Shown here: positions 33,469 to 44,697 of the stretch, one piece after another
How positions within the stretch are numbered: position 1 is the stretch's first letter
How the letters are laid out: each line of letters begins with the position of its first letter
DNA from: Alphaproteobacteria bacterium
GTDB lineage: Bacteria > Pseudomonadota > Alphaproteobacteria > ATCC43930 > CGMCC-115725
Direction of reading: 5' to 3'
Assembly (NCBI GenBank): GCA_030041385.1
Contig: JASHNY010000028.1
Location: 1-48,736 of the forward strand
DNA length: 48,736 bases
The notes under the pieces: generated by a model
What the model saw: only the letters and a program-made list of their open reading frames with translations
Databases searched by the model: none
Told to the model about the DNA's origin: nothing
Made by a program: the position numbers and the translations under genes

Positions 33469-34392
33469 GTGGTGATCGCCGGGCCGACGGCGAGCGGCAA
33501 ATCCGCGCTGGCGCTCGAACTCGCGGCGGCGTTCCGCGGCGTCATCATCAATGCCGACTCGATGCAGGTCTACCGCGATCTTCGCATCCTGACCGCACGC
33601 CCCGACCCGGCGGCTGAGGCGCGCGTGCCGCACCGCCTCTACGGCTTTCTCGACGCGGCTGAACGCGGCTCAGTCGCGCGCTGGCGCGAACTGGCGGAGC
33701 GCGAGATTTCCGCCGCCACCGCCGCGGGCCGCCTGCCGTTTCTGGTCGGCGGAACGGGGCTCTATCTGCGCGCCTTGCTGGAGGGGCTGGCGCCCGTCCC
33801 GGAGGTGCCGGCGGCGGTCCGCAATGCCGGTGCGGCACTCTATCGCGAGCTGGGCGGCGACGAGTTTCACCGGCAGCTAGGGCTGCTCGACCCGGCGGCG
33901 GCCGCGCGCCTGCGCCCCGGCGACCGCCAGCGGCTGGTGCGCGCCTGGGAGGTGGCACAGGCGACCGGCGCGTCGCTCGATGCCTGGCATCGAGCGGCGC
34001 CGGCTCCGACACCCTATCGGGTCGCGACCATCGTGCTGATGCCGCCCCGCGCGCGGCTCTACGCCGCCTGCGACGCGCGCTTTGCCGCGATGGTCGCGGC
34101 GGGCGGGATCGACGAGGTGGCGGCGCTCGCAGCACGCGGCCTGGCGCCCGATTTGCCGGCGATGAAGGCGGTCGGCGTGCCGGAATTGTTGCGTTATCTC
34201 CGCGGCGAATTGGCGCTCACCGACGCCATCGCCGCCGGGCAGCAGGCGACGCGGCGCTACGCCAAGCGCCAGATGACCTGGTTTCGCCATCAGCTGCGCG
34301 CCGATCTGATCGTGGATGAGCAATTTTCGGAAAGTTTGCTGCACCGCTTGCGTCATTTTATTTACGAATTCCTGTTGACCGTCCAGGGATAG
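33469..34392 (+). CDS. miaA: tRNA dimethylallyltransferase MiaA
   Basis: About 307 residues; transfers dimethylallyl to A37 of tRNAs reading U-starting codons. The P-loop GPTASGKSALALE lies at the very N terminus, followed by IINADSMQVYRDLRILTARP, PHRLYGFLDA, LVGGTGLYLRALLEG and RRYAKRQMTWFRHQL. No ATG is in frame upstream; the usable start codons are GTG at 33469 and 33472, directly before VIAGPTASGK, without a clear ribosome binding site. The protein may thus be slightly short at the N terminus, or begin at a non-standard codon. It precedes ilvB by 74 bases. Confidence 0.9.
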   Translation: MVIAGPTASGKSALALELAAAFRGVIINADSMQVYRDLRILTARPDPAAEARVPHRLYGFLDAAERGSVARWRELAEREISAATAAGRLPFLVGGTGLYLRALLEGLAPVPEVPAAVRNAGAALYRELGGDEFHRQLGLLDPAAAARLRPGDRQRLVRAWEVAQATGASLDAWHRAAPAPTPYRVATIVLMPPRARLYAACDARFAAMVAAGGIDEVAALAARGLAPDLPAMKAVGVPELLRYLRGELALTDAIAAGQQATRRYAKRQMTWFRHQLRADLIVDEQFSESLLHRLRHFIYEFLLTVQG

Positions 34393-34466
34393 GCCAGTAC
34401 GGTTCGCCCCCCGCCTGCGGCTCTGCCGCGGCGCGGCGTTGCCTGTTCGCGCGAAAGGAGGGGGCC

Positions 34467-36230
34467 ATGTCGGCCGAGCCGATCTGTGGAGCGGATATCG
34501 TCATCAAGGCGCTCGTCGATCAGGGCGTCGATGTCGTATTCGGCTATCCCGGCGGCGCGGTCCTGCCGATCTACGATTCCCTGTTCAAGCAGAATTCGCT
34601 GCGCCACATCCTGGTGCGGCAAGAGGGCGGCGCGGTGCACGCGGCCGAGGGCTATGCCCGCTCGACCGGGCGGGTCGGGGTCGTCCTGGTGACAAGCGGC
34701 CCGGGCGCGACCAACGCGGTCACCGGACTAACCGATGCCCTAATGGATTCGGTGCCGGTGGTGTGCCTGACCGGGCAGGTGCCGACGCATCTGATCGGCA
34801 ACGATGCGTTCCAGGAAGCCGATACCACCGGGATCACCCGTCCCTGTACCAAGCACAACTATCTCGTTAAGGATGTCAATGAGTTGGCGCGCATCCTTCA
34901 CGAGGCGTTCTATGTCGCCAAAAGCGGGCGGCCGGGTCCGGTGGTCGTCGATCTGCCCAAGGATGTATTGTTTGCCCTTGGAAGTTATGCCGGGCCGGAG
35001 CAGGGGACGCACAAGACCTACCGGCCGCAGCTCGAGGCCGATCCGGCCCGTGTCGCCGAGGCGGCGGCGCTGATCGCGACGGCGAAGCGGCCGCTATTCT
35101 ACGGCGGCGGCGGCATCGTCAACTCCGGCCCCGAGGCTTGCGCCCGCTTTACCGAACTGGTGCGCCTCGTCGATGCGCCGTGCACATTGACCCTGATGGG
35201 GCTCGGGGCATTCCCGGCGAGCGACCCGCATTTCCTCGGCATGGTCGGCATGCACGGGCTCTACGAGTCGAACATGGCGATGCACGATTGCGACCTGATG
35301 ATCGCGGTCGGCTCGCGTTTCGACGACCGCGTCACCGGGCGGCTCAACGCGTTTTCGCCGGGCTCGAAAAAAATCCATATCGACATCGACCCGTCGTCGC
35401 TGAACAAGAATGTGCGCGTCGATGTGCCGCTGCTTGGCGATTGCGGCACGGTCCTGGCGGCCCTGATCGCGGCGCTGAAAGAGCCGTTGCGGCGCCCGGA
35501 CGGAGCGGCGCGCCAATCGTGGTGGCGCCAGGTAGACGCGTGGCGCGGGCGTGATTGCCTGCGCTACGACCGCTCGCGGAGCGATCTGATCAAGCCGCAA
35601 TACGCGATCGAGCGGCTCTATGCCTTGACCCGCGACCGCGACCCGTTCATCACCACCGAGGTCGGCCAGCATCAGATGTGGGCCGCGCAATTCTTCAAGT
35701 TCGAGCGCCCGTACCATTGGATGACCTCGGGCGGGCTCGGCACGATGGGCTACGGCCTGCCGGCCGCGATGGGCGTGCAGGTCGGGCATCCGGACGCGCT
35801 CGTCATCGACATCGCCGGCGAGGCGTCGATCCTGATGAACATCCAGGAGATGTCGACGATCGCGCAGTATCGGCTGCCGGTAAAGGCGTTCATCCTCAAC
35901 AACCAGTACATGGGCATGGTGCGCCAGTGGCAGGAGCTGCTGCATGGCGGTCGCTATTCGGAGAGCTACACCGCGGCCCTGCCCGATTTCGTCAAACTGG
36001 CCGAGGCGTTTGGCGCCAAAGGCATGCGGGTCGAACGTCCGGCCGAGCTCGACGACGCGATCCGGGCGATGATCGATGCGCCCGGCGCCGTCGTGCTCGA
36101 TGTCGCGGTCGACGAGATGGAAAACTGCTTCCCGATGATTCCGTCGGGTGCCGCGCACAACGAGATGCTGCTCGGCCCGCGCGACGAGGCGGCGCGCCCG
36201 GTCTCCGAAGAAGGCATGGTGCTGGTGTGA
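34467..36230 (+). CDS. ilvB: Acetolactate synthase large (catalytic) subunit
   Basis: A 587-residue thiamine-diphosphate enzyme, the first common step of valine, leucine and isoleucine synthesis. N-terminal VFGYPGGAVLPIYDSL and the catalytic Glu region VRQEGGAVHAAEGYARSTG, TSGPGATNAVTGLTDA, FAD-domain FDDRVTGRLNAF, and the TPP domain with SGGLGTMGYGLPAAMG and DIAGEASILMNIQEMSTIAQ. The GDG of the TPP motif reads GEA here, as I recall from other alphaproteobacteria. The ATG at 34467 follows AAAGGAGGGGGCC, a near-perfect ribosome binding site. First of ilvB-ilvN-ilvC. Confidence 0.96.
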   Translation: MSAEPICGADIVIKALVDQGVDVVFGYPGGAVLPIYDSLFKQNSLRHILVRQEGGAVHAAEGYARSTGRVGVVLVTSGPGATNAVTGLTDALMDSVPVVCLTGQVPTHLIGNDAFQEADTTGITRPCTKHNYLVKDVNELARILHEAFYVAKSGRPGPVVVDLPKDVLFALGSYAGPEQGTHKTYRPQLEADPARVAEAAALIATAKRPLFYGGGGIVNSGPEACARFTELVRLVDAPCTLTLMGLGAFPASDPHFLGMVGMHGLYESNMAMHDCDLMIAVGSRFDDRVTGRLNAFSPGSKKIHIDIDPSSLNKNVRVDVPLLGDCGTVLAALIAALKEPLRRPDGAARQSWWRQVDAWRGRDCLRYDRSRSDLIKPQYAIERLYALTRDRDPFITTEVGQHQMWAAQFFKFERPYHWMTSGGLGTMGYGLPAAMGVQVGHPDALVIDIAGEASILMNIQEMSTIAQYRLPVKAFILNNQYMGMVRQWQELLHGGRYSESYTAALPDFVKLAEAFGAKGMRVERPAELDDAIRAMIDAPGAVVLDVAVDEMENCFPMIPSGAAHNEMLLGPRDEAARPVSEEGMVLV

Positions 36231-36296
36231 CGGCAAAGGAGCGCGGGCCTCTCGCCCGCCTGCGGCCATGCCGGCCGCGGTCCGGGCCGGTGCACC

Positions 36297-36800
36297 GTGT
36301 CTGACACCGAGCGCCACACGATCGCCGTGCTCGTCGACAACGAGCCCGGCATCCTGGCGCGCGTCGTCGGGCTGTTTTCCGGCCGCGGCTACAATATCGA
36401 AAGCCTGACCGTCGCCGAGGTCGACCGCATCAACAACCTGTCGCGCATCACCGTGGTAACCTCGGGCACGCGCATGATCATCGAGCAGATCAAGGCGCAG
36501 CTCTCGCGCCTCGTGCCGGTGCACAAGGTTCACGATCTGACCGACGAGGGCCCCTATGTCGAGCGCGAGATGGCGCTGATCAAGGTGGTCGGCAAGGGCG
36601 AGGCGCGCGACGAATGCCTGCGGCTGGCCGATGTTTTTCGCGCCCGGGTCGTCGACTCGACGACCGAGAGCTTCGTGTTCGAGATGACCGGTTCGGCCGA
36701 AAAGCTGAACGCGTTCATTACCTTGATGGAGCCGCTCGGGCTCGCCGAAGTGTCGCGCACCGGCGCGGTGGCGATCGCCCGCGGCGCCGGGTCCTTTTGA
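36297..36800 (+). CDS. ilvN: Acetolactate synthase regulatory small subunit
   Basis: A 167-residue subunit that binds valine for feedback inhibition of IlvB. The N-terminal ACT domain (HTIAVLVDNEPGILARVVGL, FSGRGYNIESLTVAEVDRIN) is at about residues 7-80; the C-terminal domain includes EMALIKVVGKGEARDECLRL and ESFVFEMTGSAEKLNAFITL. The start is GTG at 36297, 66 bases after ilvB. The gene is the 'ilvH' type by length. It is followed by a repeat and then ilvC. Confidence 0.95.
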   Translation: MSDTERHTIAVLVDNEPGILARVVGLFSGRGYNIESLTVAEVDRINNLSRITVVTSGTRMIIEQIKAQLSRLVPVHKVHDLTDEGPYVEREMALIKVVGKGEARDECLRLADVFRARVVDSTTESFVFEMTGSAEKLNAFITLMEPLGLAEVSRTGAVAIARGAGSF

Positions 36801-36820
36801 GGCGGTCCGATGAAGTTTCC

Positions 36821-37948
<1,128 letters not shown>

Positions 37949-37966
37949 CCGCGCGGTGGCGCGGAA

Positions 37967-38066
37967 CCCTCACCCGGTTCCCCCGGCTTTCGCCGGGGTT
38001 CGCCACCCCCTCCCGCAATGCGGGAGAGGGGAGGGGCCCGTCGCCCGGCGACGGGAGGGGTGAGGG
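37967..38066. repeat. Compound palindromic repeat between ilvC and glgA
   Basis: The 100-base element is bounded by CCCTCACCC and GGGTGAGGG and contains nested hairpins (CCGGCTTTCGCCGG, CTCCCGCAATGCGGGAG and CCCGTCGCCCGGCGACGGG). This matches a repeat type very common between alphaproteobacterial genes. It ends 8 bases before the glgA start, so it could mask the ribosome binding site when folded. Confidence 0.88.
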
Positions 38067-38074
38067 CCGCCGGC

Positions 38075-39559
38075 ATGCCGCGCGCCCGGCACTCGAGGTG
38101 CAACACGCCGCTCCGCGTCCTTCACGTCGCCGCCGAGATCTACCCGTGGGTCAAGACCGGCGGGCTCGGCGACGTCGTGGCGGCATTGCCGGCGGCGCTG
38201 GCGGCGCATGGGGCCGATGTGCGGCTGTGCCTGCCGGGTTTTCCGGCGCTGCTCGATGCGGCGCCGGCCAGGGAGGTCGTGCGGCTCGCCACGCCTTTCG
38301 CCATCGAGCGCGTGCGCATCGGGCTCGCCCAATTGCCGGGCCAGCCGCCGGCCTATATCGTCGATCAGCCTTCCCTCTACGATCGGCCGGGAAACCCCTA
38401 TACCGGACCGACCGGTGCCGATTGGCCCGACAACCACCGCCGTTTCGCCTTGCTCAGTTGGGTCGCGGCGGCGCTCGCCGCCGGTGCCGACCCGAGCTGG
38501 CGGCCGGCGATCGTGCACGGCCACGACTGGCACGCCGGGCTGGCGCCGGCCTATCTGCGCGCATCGGGAAGCGCCGCGGCCAGCGTGTTCACGGTGCACA
38601 ACCTTGCCTACCAGGGGTTTTTTCCCGCCTCGGTCTTCGGCGAACTGGGGTTGCCGCCCGAGTTTTTCGCCATGCACGGGGTCGAGTATTTCGGCGGCGT
38701 GTCGTTGCTCAAGGCGGGTCTCTTTTACGCCGACCGGCTGACCACGGTCAGCCCGACCTATGCCGCCGAAATCCAGACGCCCGCCTTTGGCGCGAACCTC
38801 GACGGGCTGTTGCGTGCGCGCCGGGCAATCCTGCGCGGGATTCTCAACGGCGTCGATCCGAAGGTGTGGAACCCGTCGTCCGACCCCGCGCTGCCGCTCG
38901 CTTATGGCGTCGATGACGCCGAGACCGGCAAGGCGGCGGCGAAGGCGGAATTGCAGCGCCGGCTCGGGCTCGCCCGCAATGAGGCTGCACCGCTGTTTGG
39001 CGCGATCACCCGGCTGACCCCGCAGAAGGGGATGGATTTGCTGCTGTCGGCGGTTCCCGGGCTGGTCGAGCGCGGCGCGCAACTCGCCCTGCTCGGCAGC
39101 GGCGATGGCGGTCTCGAGGCCGGCTTCGCCGCCGCAGCATCCGCCTATCCGGGCCGGGTTGCCGGGATTTTCGGCTACGACGAAAACCTGTCGCGGCTGA
39201 TCTTTGCCGGCGCCGATGTGGTTGTGGTTCCGTCGCGCTTCGAGCCCTGCGGCCTCACCCAGCTTTACGCGCTGCGCTACGGTGCGCTGCCGCTGGTACG
39301 CCGCACCGGCGGGCTGGCGGACACGGTGGCCGATGCCACGCCCGATGCCCTCGGCGAGGGCAGCGCCACCGGCTTCGCCTTCGACGAGGAGAGCGCTGCC
39401 GGGCTGCTGGCGGCGGCCGGGCGCGCCCTGGTGCTGTACGGCAAGCAGGCAGATTGGCGGCGCATGATCCGCCGGGCGATGACCCGCGATTTCAGCTGGG
39501 ACGCTGCGGCGCGGCAATATCTTGCGCTGTACCGCGAACTGGTGCCGGTGCCGGCGTGA
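38075..39559 (+). CDS. glgA: Glycogen synthase GlgA
   Basis: A 494-residue GT5 glucosyltransferase that extends glycogen from ADP-glucose. The ADP-glucose site KTGGLGDVVAALPAAL is at about residues 24-40; HGHDWHAGLAPAYLR, FTVHNLAYQGFFPASVF, ILNGVDPKVWNP, and the C-terminal FEPCGLTQLYALRYGALPLVRRTGGLADTV are family signatures. The ATG at 38075 (MPRARHSRCNTPLRVLHVAAE) is chosen; an upstream ATG at 38018 would translate the repeat. No glgB, glgC or glgP lies next to it, which is unusual for this gene. Confidence 0.94.
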   Translation: MPRARHSRCNTPLRVLHVAAEIYPWVKTGGLGDVVAALPAALAAHGADVRLCLPGFPALLDAAPAREVVRLATPFAIERVRIGLAQLPGQPPAYIVDQPSLYDRPGNPYTGPTGADWPDNHRRFALLSWVAAALAAGADPSWRPAIVHGHDWHAGLAPAYLRASGSAAASVFTVHNLAYQGFFPASVFGELGLPPEFFAMHGVEYFGGVSLLKAGLFYADRLTTVSPTYAAEIQTPAFGANLDGLLRARRAILRGILNGVDPKVWNPSSDPALPLAYGVDDAETGKAAAKAELQRRLGLARNEAAPLFGAITRLTPQKGMDLLLSAVPGLVERGAQLALLGSGDGGLEAGFAAAASAYPGRVAGIFGYDENLSRLIFAGADVVVVPSRFEPCGLTQLYALRYGALPLVRRTGGLADTVADATPDALGEGSATGFAFDEESAAGLLAAAGRALVLYGKQADWRRMIRRAMTRDFSWDAAARQYLALYRELVPVPA

Positions 39560-39568
39560 GGCAGCTGG

Positions 39569-40408
39569 TCAATAGATCACGCTGTGCAATTTTGCCGTGG
39601 TGTCGATCAACTCCGCGACTTCCTCCTTGGTCGGCTCCGCGCTTCCTTTGCGCGCGCAGAGCGTGCGCAGCTGGGCCAGCCGTTGAACCTGATGCCAGGT
39701 CGGGATGCTGATCACGCCGGCGATCCTTAAAGCCTCGCTGTAATCCGACAGGGTCGGCGTTTTTTTGGCGGCCTTGAGGCCGTGGCTTTCGGCCACCCGC
39801 CTGAGGTGCCCCAGCAGGGCGACCCCCGCCACCAAGCCCGCCGCGCGGAGATGGCCGCCGCGCAGCAACTCCCGCGCCGCATCGATTTCGTCGTCCACCA
39901 GGTCTGACGACAACGCGCCGTGGATGTCGGCCAATACGCTGCCGACCTTGGGGACGACCGACCCGAGGATGTCGAGCTGAATGCCGAATTTTGCACTGAA
40001 CGTGCTGTGGTGGTTGTGGTTCGGCCCGCCGCGGCCTGTCGGCAGGCCCTGCAAATAATCGGATATGGCGTAATTTGCGCCGTCGACGGTCCGGCGGCTA
40101 TCCGCCTTGTACAAGGATTCGAATTCGCTTACCCGGTCGGGTGCCAGAAACCTGACGGTAGGGAATGCCAAAGAATACCACTTCTGATAGCTTTTATTGA
40201 GGGGAAACCTGATTTCTACGTCTTCTAACACCTTCTCCATTTCCGGTGTCATATTTCCAATCTTAATCTCGCCGGTTTTATGGAGCCGATATTGTTGCGC
40301 AGCCAGGATTGCGCTCCCGTCGGAAACCAGCCGCGCAACTTCGTCCGCGATTTGCTTCTCTCGCTCTTCCCTGATCACGTCGTGGGACCTCCACGCGATT
40401 TGCTGCAA
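39569..40408 (-). CDS. Accessory protein of unknown function, C-terminal half HEPN-like
   Basis: A 279-residue protein that I cannot name. The N-terminal half is charged and mixed (IREEREKQIADEVARLVSDG, IRFPLNKSYQKWYSLAFPTV). The C-terminal half, from about residue 165, is all-helical: LVDDEIDAARELLRGGHLRA, AGVALLGHLRRVAESHG, TPTLSDYSEALRIAGVISIP, and EPTKEEVAELIDTTAKL. This resembles HEPN/DUF4145-like proteins in which RNLCDHxK stands where this one has RTLCARKG (248-255). Its base composition, particularly at 40150-40420, is visibly more AT-rich than its neighbours, suggesting recent acquisition. Confidence 0.7.
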   Translation of the reverse strand: MQQIAWRSHDVIREEREKQIADEVARLVSDGSAILAAQQYRLHKTGEIKIGNMTPEMEKVLEDVEIRFPLNKSYQKWYSLAFPTVRFLAPDRVSEFESLYKADSRRTVDGANYAISDYLQGLPTGRGGPNHNHHSTFSAKFGIQLDILGSVVPKVGSVLADIHGALSSDLVDDEIDAARELLRGGHLRAAGLVAGVALLGHLRRVAESHGLKAAKKTPTLSDYSEALRIAGVISIPTWHQVQRLAQLRTLCARKGSAEPTKEEVAELIDTTAKLHSVIY

Positions 40409-40470
40409 TTACATCCGCTTACCTCGCTCCCCTGATCGAAGAAGTCATCGCGACGCTGGCAATCTGCCCG

Positions 40471-41394
40471 CTATCCCCCCAGAACCGTGCCGATTTCGAT
40501 CCCGGCTTCCGATGATTTGATTTTGGCGCCGTCGCCGAGCCGCACCCGCGACACTTCGATGAATCCGCCCTGGGCGTGGATGCGCATGCCCTCGGGACCT
40601 GATGATACCACTTCCCCGAGCTTTTTGCCGCGCACCGCGCCAAAGGTCGGGGCGATCAGCTTCTTGGCGTCGAACAAATACAGTTTCTGGTCGCCGCACA
40701 TCGTCCACGCGCCCGGCGCCGGATTGCAGCCACGGATCAAATCATAAACGAAATCCACATGGTTGGCCCAGTTGATGCGGGATTCGGCTTCGCGCACCCA
40801 GCCTTCATAGGTCGCTTCGCTTTCGTTCTGTGTCCATTCGGTAGCGCGGCCGTGGACGACAAGATCGGCGGTCTGCACCAGGGCCTCGACCCCGAGCGGG
40901 AAGATCTTGTCGAAATAGAGCGAGGCGGCGGTGTCGTCGGGACCGATCGTCACCCGCTTTTGCAGGATGACCGGGCCTTCGTCGAGGCCCGGCGTGGGCC
41001 GGAACACCGACAGCCCGGTCTCGGCGCGGCCGCGGATGATCGCCCACGGGATCGACGCCGGGCCGCGGTGCAGCGGCAACAGCGACGGATGGAACTGGAT
41101 CATGCCGTGCCGCGGGATGGCGCAGAATTCCGGCGGCGCAAACAGCAGCACATAGGCCATGACGCCGATATCGGCGTTAAGGCCGCGCAAGGCATCGAGC
41201 GCCTCGGGCTCGGAATATTTGGGGAACCGGAATAGCGGCAATTTGCGTTCCTCGGCGGCCATGACCAGCGGGTCGGGCCGCGCCCCCGGCCGTTCGGGGG
41301 CCGCGAAGACGCCGACGATGTCGTCGCCGCGCCCGCTGAAGGCCTCGAGCACGGCCTTGCCGAAAGCCTGCTGGCCCACGATGACGATGCGCAT
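40471..41394 (-). CDS. Stand-alone formyltransferase of the Fmt/10-formyl-THF hydrolase type
   Basis: A 307-residue protein. The formyltransferase core has His102 in FHPSLLPLHRGPASIPWAII and Asp138 in TPGLDEGPVILQK; Gln100 replaces the Asn usually found two residues before the His in Fmt. The stretch TYEGWVREAESRINWANHVD, followed by YDLIRGCNPAPGAWTM, resembles the hydrolase domain of 10-formyltetrahydrofolate dehydrogenase more than methionyl-tRNA formyltransferase. The C-terminal domain (EVVSSGPEGMRIHAQGGFIE) is an Fmt_C-like barrel. The ATG at 41394 gives the normal N terminus MRIVIVGQQAFG. It is likely a one-carbon or sugar-type formyltransferase; the exact substrate is open. Confidence 0.85.
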   Translation of the reverse strand: MRIVIVGQQAFGKAVLEAFSGRGDDIVGVFAAPERPGARPDPLVMAAEERKLPLFRFPKYSEPEALDALRGLNADIGVMAYVLLFAPPEFCAIPRHGMIQFHPSLLPLHRGPASIPWAIIRGRAETGLSVFRPTPGLDEGPVILQKRVTIGPDDTAASLYFDKIFPLGVEALVQTADLVVHGRATEWTQNESEATYEGWVREAESRINWANHVDFVYDLIRGCNPAPGAWTMCGDQKLYLFDAKKLIAPTFGAVRGKKLGEVVSSGPEGMRIHAQGGFIEVSRVRLGDGAKIKSSEAGIEIGTVLGG

Positions 41395-41568
41395 CTCAAT
41401 CCCTCCAAACGACGATGTGATGCGGCAGATTCCCATGCCGACACGCCTCCCGGCAAGCCTGTCGCATCGCCTCGGCAACGCCCTACGCCGAAGCGAATTT
41501 CGCGGTGGCGCGGTCGCGTTCGCGGCGATACCCTCAGCACGGGGTGACTTCGAGGGGAAGCCACGGCG

Positions 41569-41964
41569 ATGACCCGCACCCGGAGGATTTGGCTCGGCGT
41601 CCTGCTTGTCGGCGCGATGGCCGGCTGCGCCCCGACGACGCCGACGGAGGGCGACCGCTATCTCGTCTATTTCGACGAGTTCAGCGCCAATCTGACGCCG
41701 GCGGCGCATCAGGTCATTGCCGGCGCGGCAAAGCAGGCCAAAGAAACCAAGGCGACCTGGATCCGGATCGAAGGCCGCGGGAGCGCCACCGGCTCGCCCG
41801 CCGCCAACCACTATCTGTCGGCGACGCGCGTCCAGGTGGTCGCCGACGAACTGCAGAAAGACGGCCTCGACCCGGCGACGTTCCGCCAGGCCTATCTCGG
41901 CCAGACCGGCTCGGGCGATACCAGCGTCGCCGACCGCCGCGTCGATATCATTCTGCAGCACTGA
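41569..41964 (+). CDS. OmpA-like outer-membrane lipoprotein
   Basis: A 131-residue protein. The signal sequence ends in a lipobox (VGAMAGC, Cys20), so it should be lipidated. The rest is an OmpA/MotB-like peptidoglycan-binding fold in short form: FDEFSANLTPAAHQVIAGAA, IRIEGRGSATGSPAANHYLS, ATRVQVVADELQKDGLDPAT, and GDTSVADRRVDIIL. The conserved ending ADRRVDI is typical of the family. It stands alone between divergent and convergent neighbours. The start at 41569 is the only one giving the lipobox. Confidence 0.85.
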   Translation: MTRTRRIWLGVLLVGAMAGCAPTTPTEGDRYLVYFDEFSANLTPAAHQVIAGAAKQAKETKATWIRIEGRGSATGSPAANHYLSATRVQVVADELQKDGLDPATFRQAYLGQTGSGDTSVADRRVDIILQH

Positions 41965-41972
41965 CCCGGCGT

Positions 41973-43603
<1,631 letters not shown>

Positions 43604-43607
<4 letters not shown>

Positions 43608-44680
43608 GGCGCCACCTTGCGCGGATCGAAGGCGTCGCGTACCGCCTCGCCGACAAAGGTCAGCAGGCTCAGCATCAAGGCCAACACCGCAAACGCGGTG
43701 ATGCCGAGCCACGGCGCCTGCAGATTGTCCTTGCCTTGCGCCAACAGCTCGCCGAGCGAGGGCGACCCCGCCGGCAAGCCGAACCCGAGAAAGTCGAGCG
43801 AGGTCAGCGTCGTGATCGAGCCGTTGAGAATGAACGGCAGAAACGTCGTCGTCGCCACCATCGCGTTAGGCAGCACGTGGCGAAAGATGATCACGCGGTC
43901 CGACACGCCCAGCGCCCGCGCCGCCCGCACGTAATCGAAATTGCGTGCGCGCAAAAACTCGGCACGCACGACATCCACCAGGTTGGTCCACGAAAATACC
44001 AGCATCAAGCCGAGCAGCCAGCCGAAATTCGGCTGGACGAAGCTGGCGAGGATGATCAGCAGATAGAGGACCGGCAGGCCCGACCAGATCTCGATAAAGC
44101 GCTGCATGCTGAGATCGATGACGCCGCCGAAATAGCCTTGCACGGCGCCGGCGGCGACTCCGATCACCGAGGACGAGACGGTCAGGGCGAGGCCGAACAG
44201 GACCGAGATGCGAAACCCGTAGATCAGCCGCGCCAGCACGTCGCGGCCCTGGTCGTCGGTGCCGAGCCAGTCGGCGGCCGACGGCGGCGACGGGAACGGC
44301 CCGGGCGCCCGCGTGATTGTGTTGTAGCTGTAGGGAATCAGCGGCCACACGATCCAGCCCTTGGCGTCGATCATCTTGACGACGGCAGGGTCGTTGTAAT
44401 CGGCCTCGCTCGGAAACACGCCGCCGAATGTCGTTTCCGGATAATTGCGCAATATCGGCAGGTAAAACGCGCCGTCGAAGCGGATCAGGATCGGCCGGTC
44501 GTTGGCGATCAATTCGGCGAACAGGCTGATCCCGAACAGGACGAGAAAAATCCACAGCGACCAGTAGCCGCGCCGGTTGGCGCGGAAATTTTCGAGCCGC
44601 CGCCGGGTCAGCGGGGTGATGCGCCGACCGAAGAAGGTTTCGGCGGCGAACGGCAGGCCCGGCTGAGCAGGAAGCGACAC
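43604..44680 (-). CDS. yejE: Peptide ABC transporter permease (YejE type)
   Basis: About 358 residues. FFGRRITPLTRRRLENFRAN precedes the first membrane helix (WSLWIFLVLFGISLFAELIA), then a large periplasmic loop with PYSYNTITRAPGPFP and WLGTDDQGRDVLARLIYGFR, a YejE mark, and five or so further helices. The coupling loop VRAARALGVSDRVIIFRHVL docks on YejF. The start GTG 44680 (SLPAQPGLPF) lies 17 bases after the asd stop. No yejA or yejB is adjacent, so the binding protein and second permease must be encoded elsewhere if this transporter is functional. Confidence 0.9.
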
Positions 44681-44697
44681 CGCCGGCGGCAGAAAGC

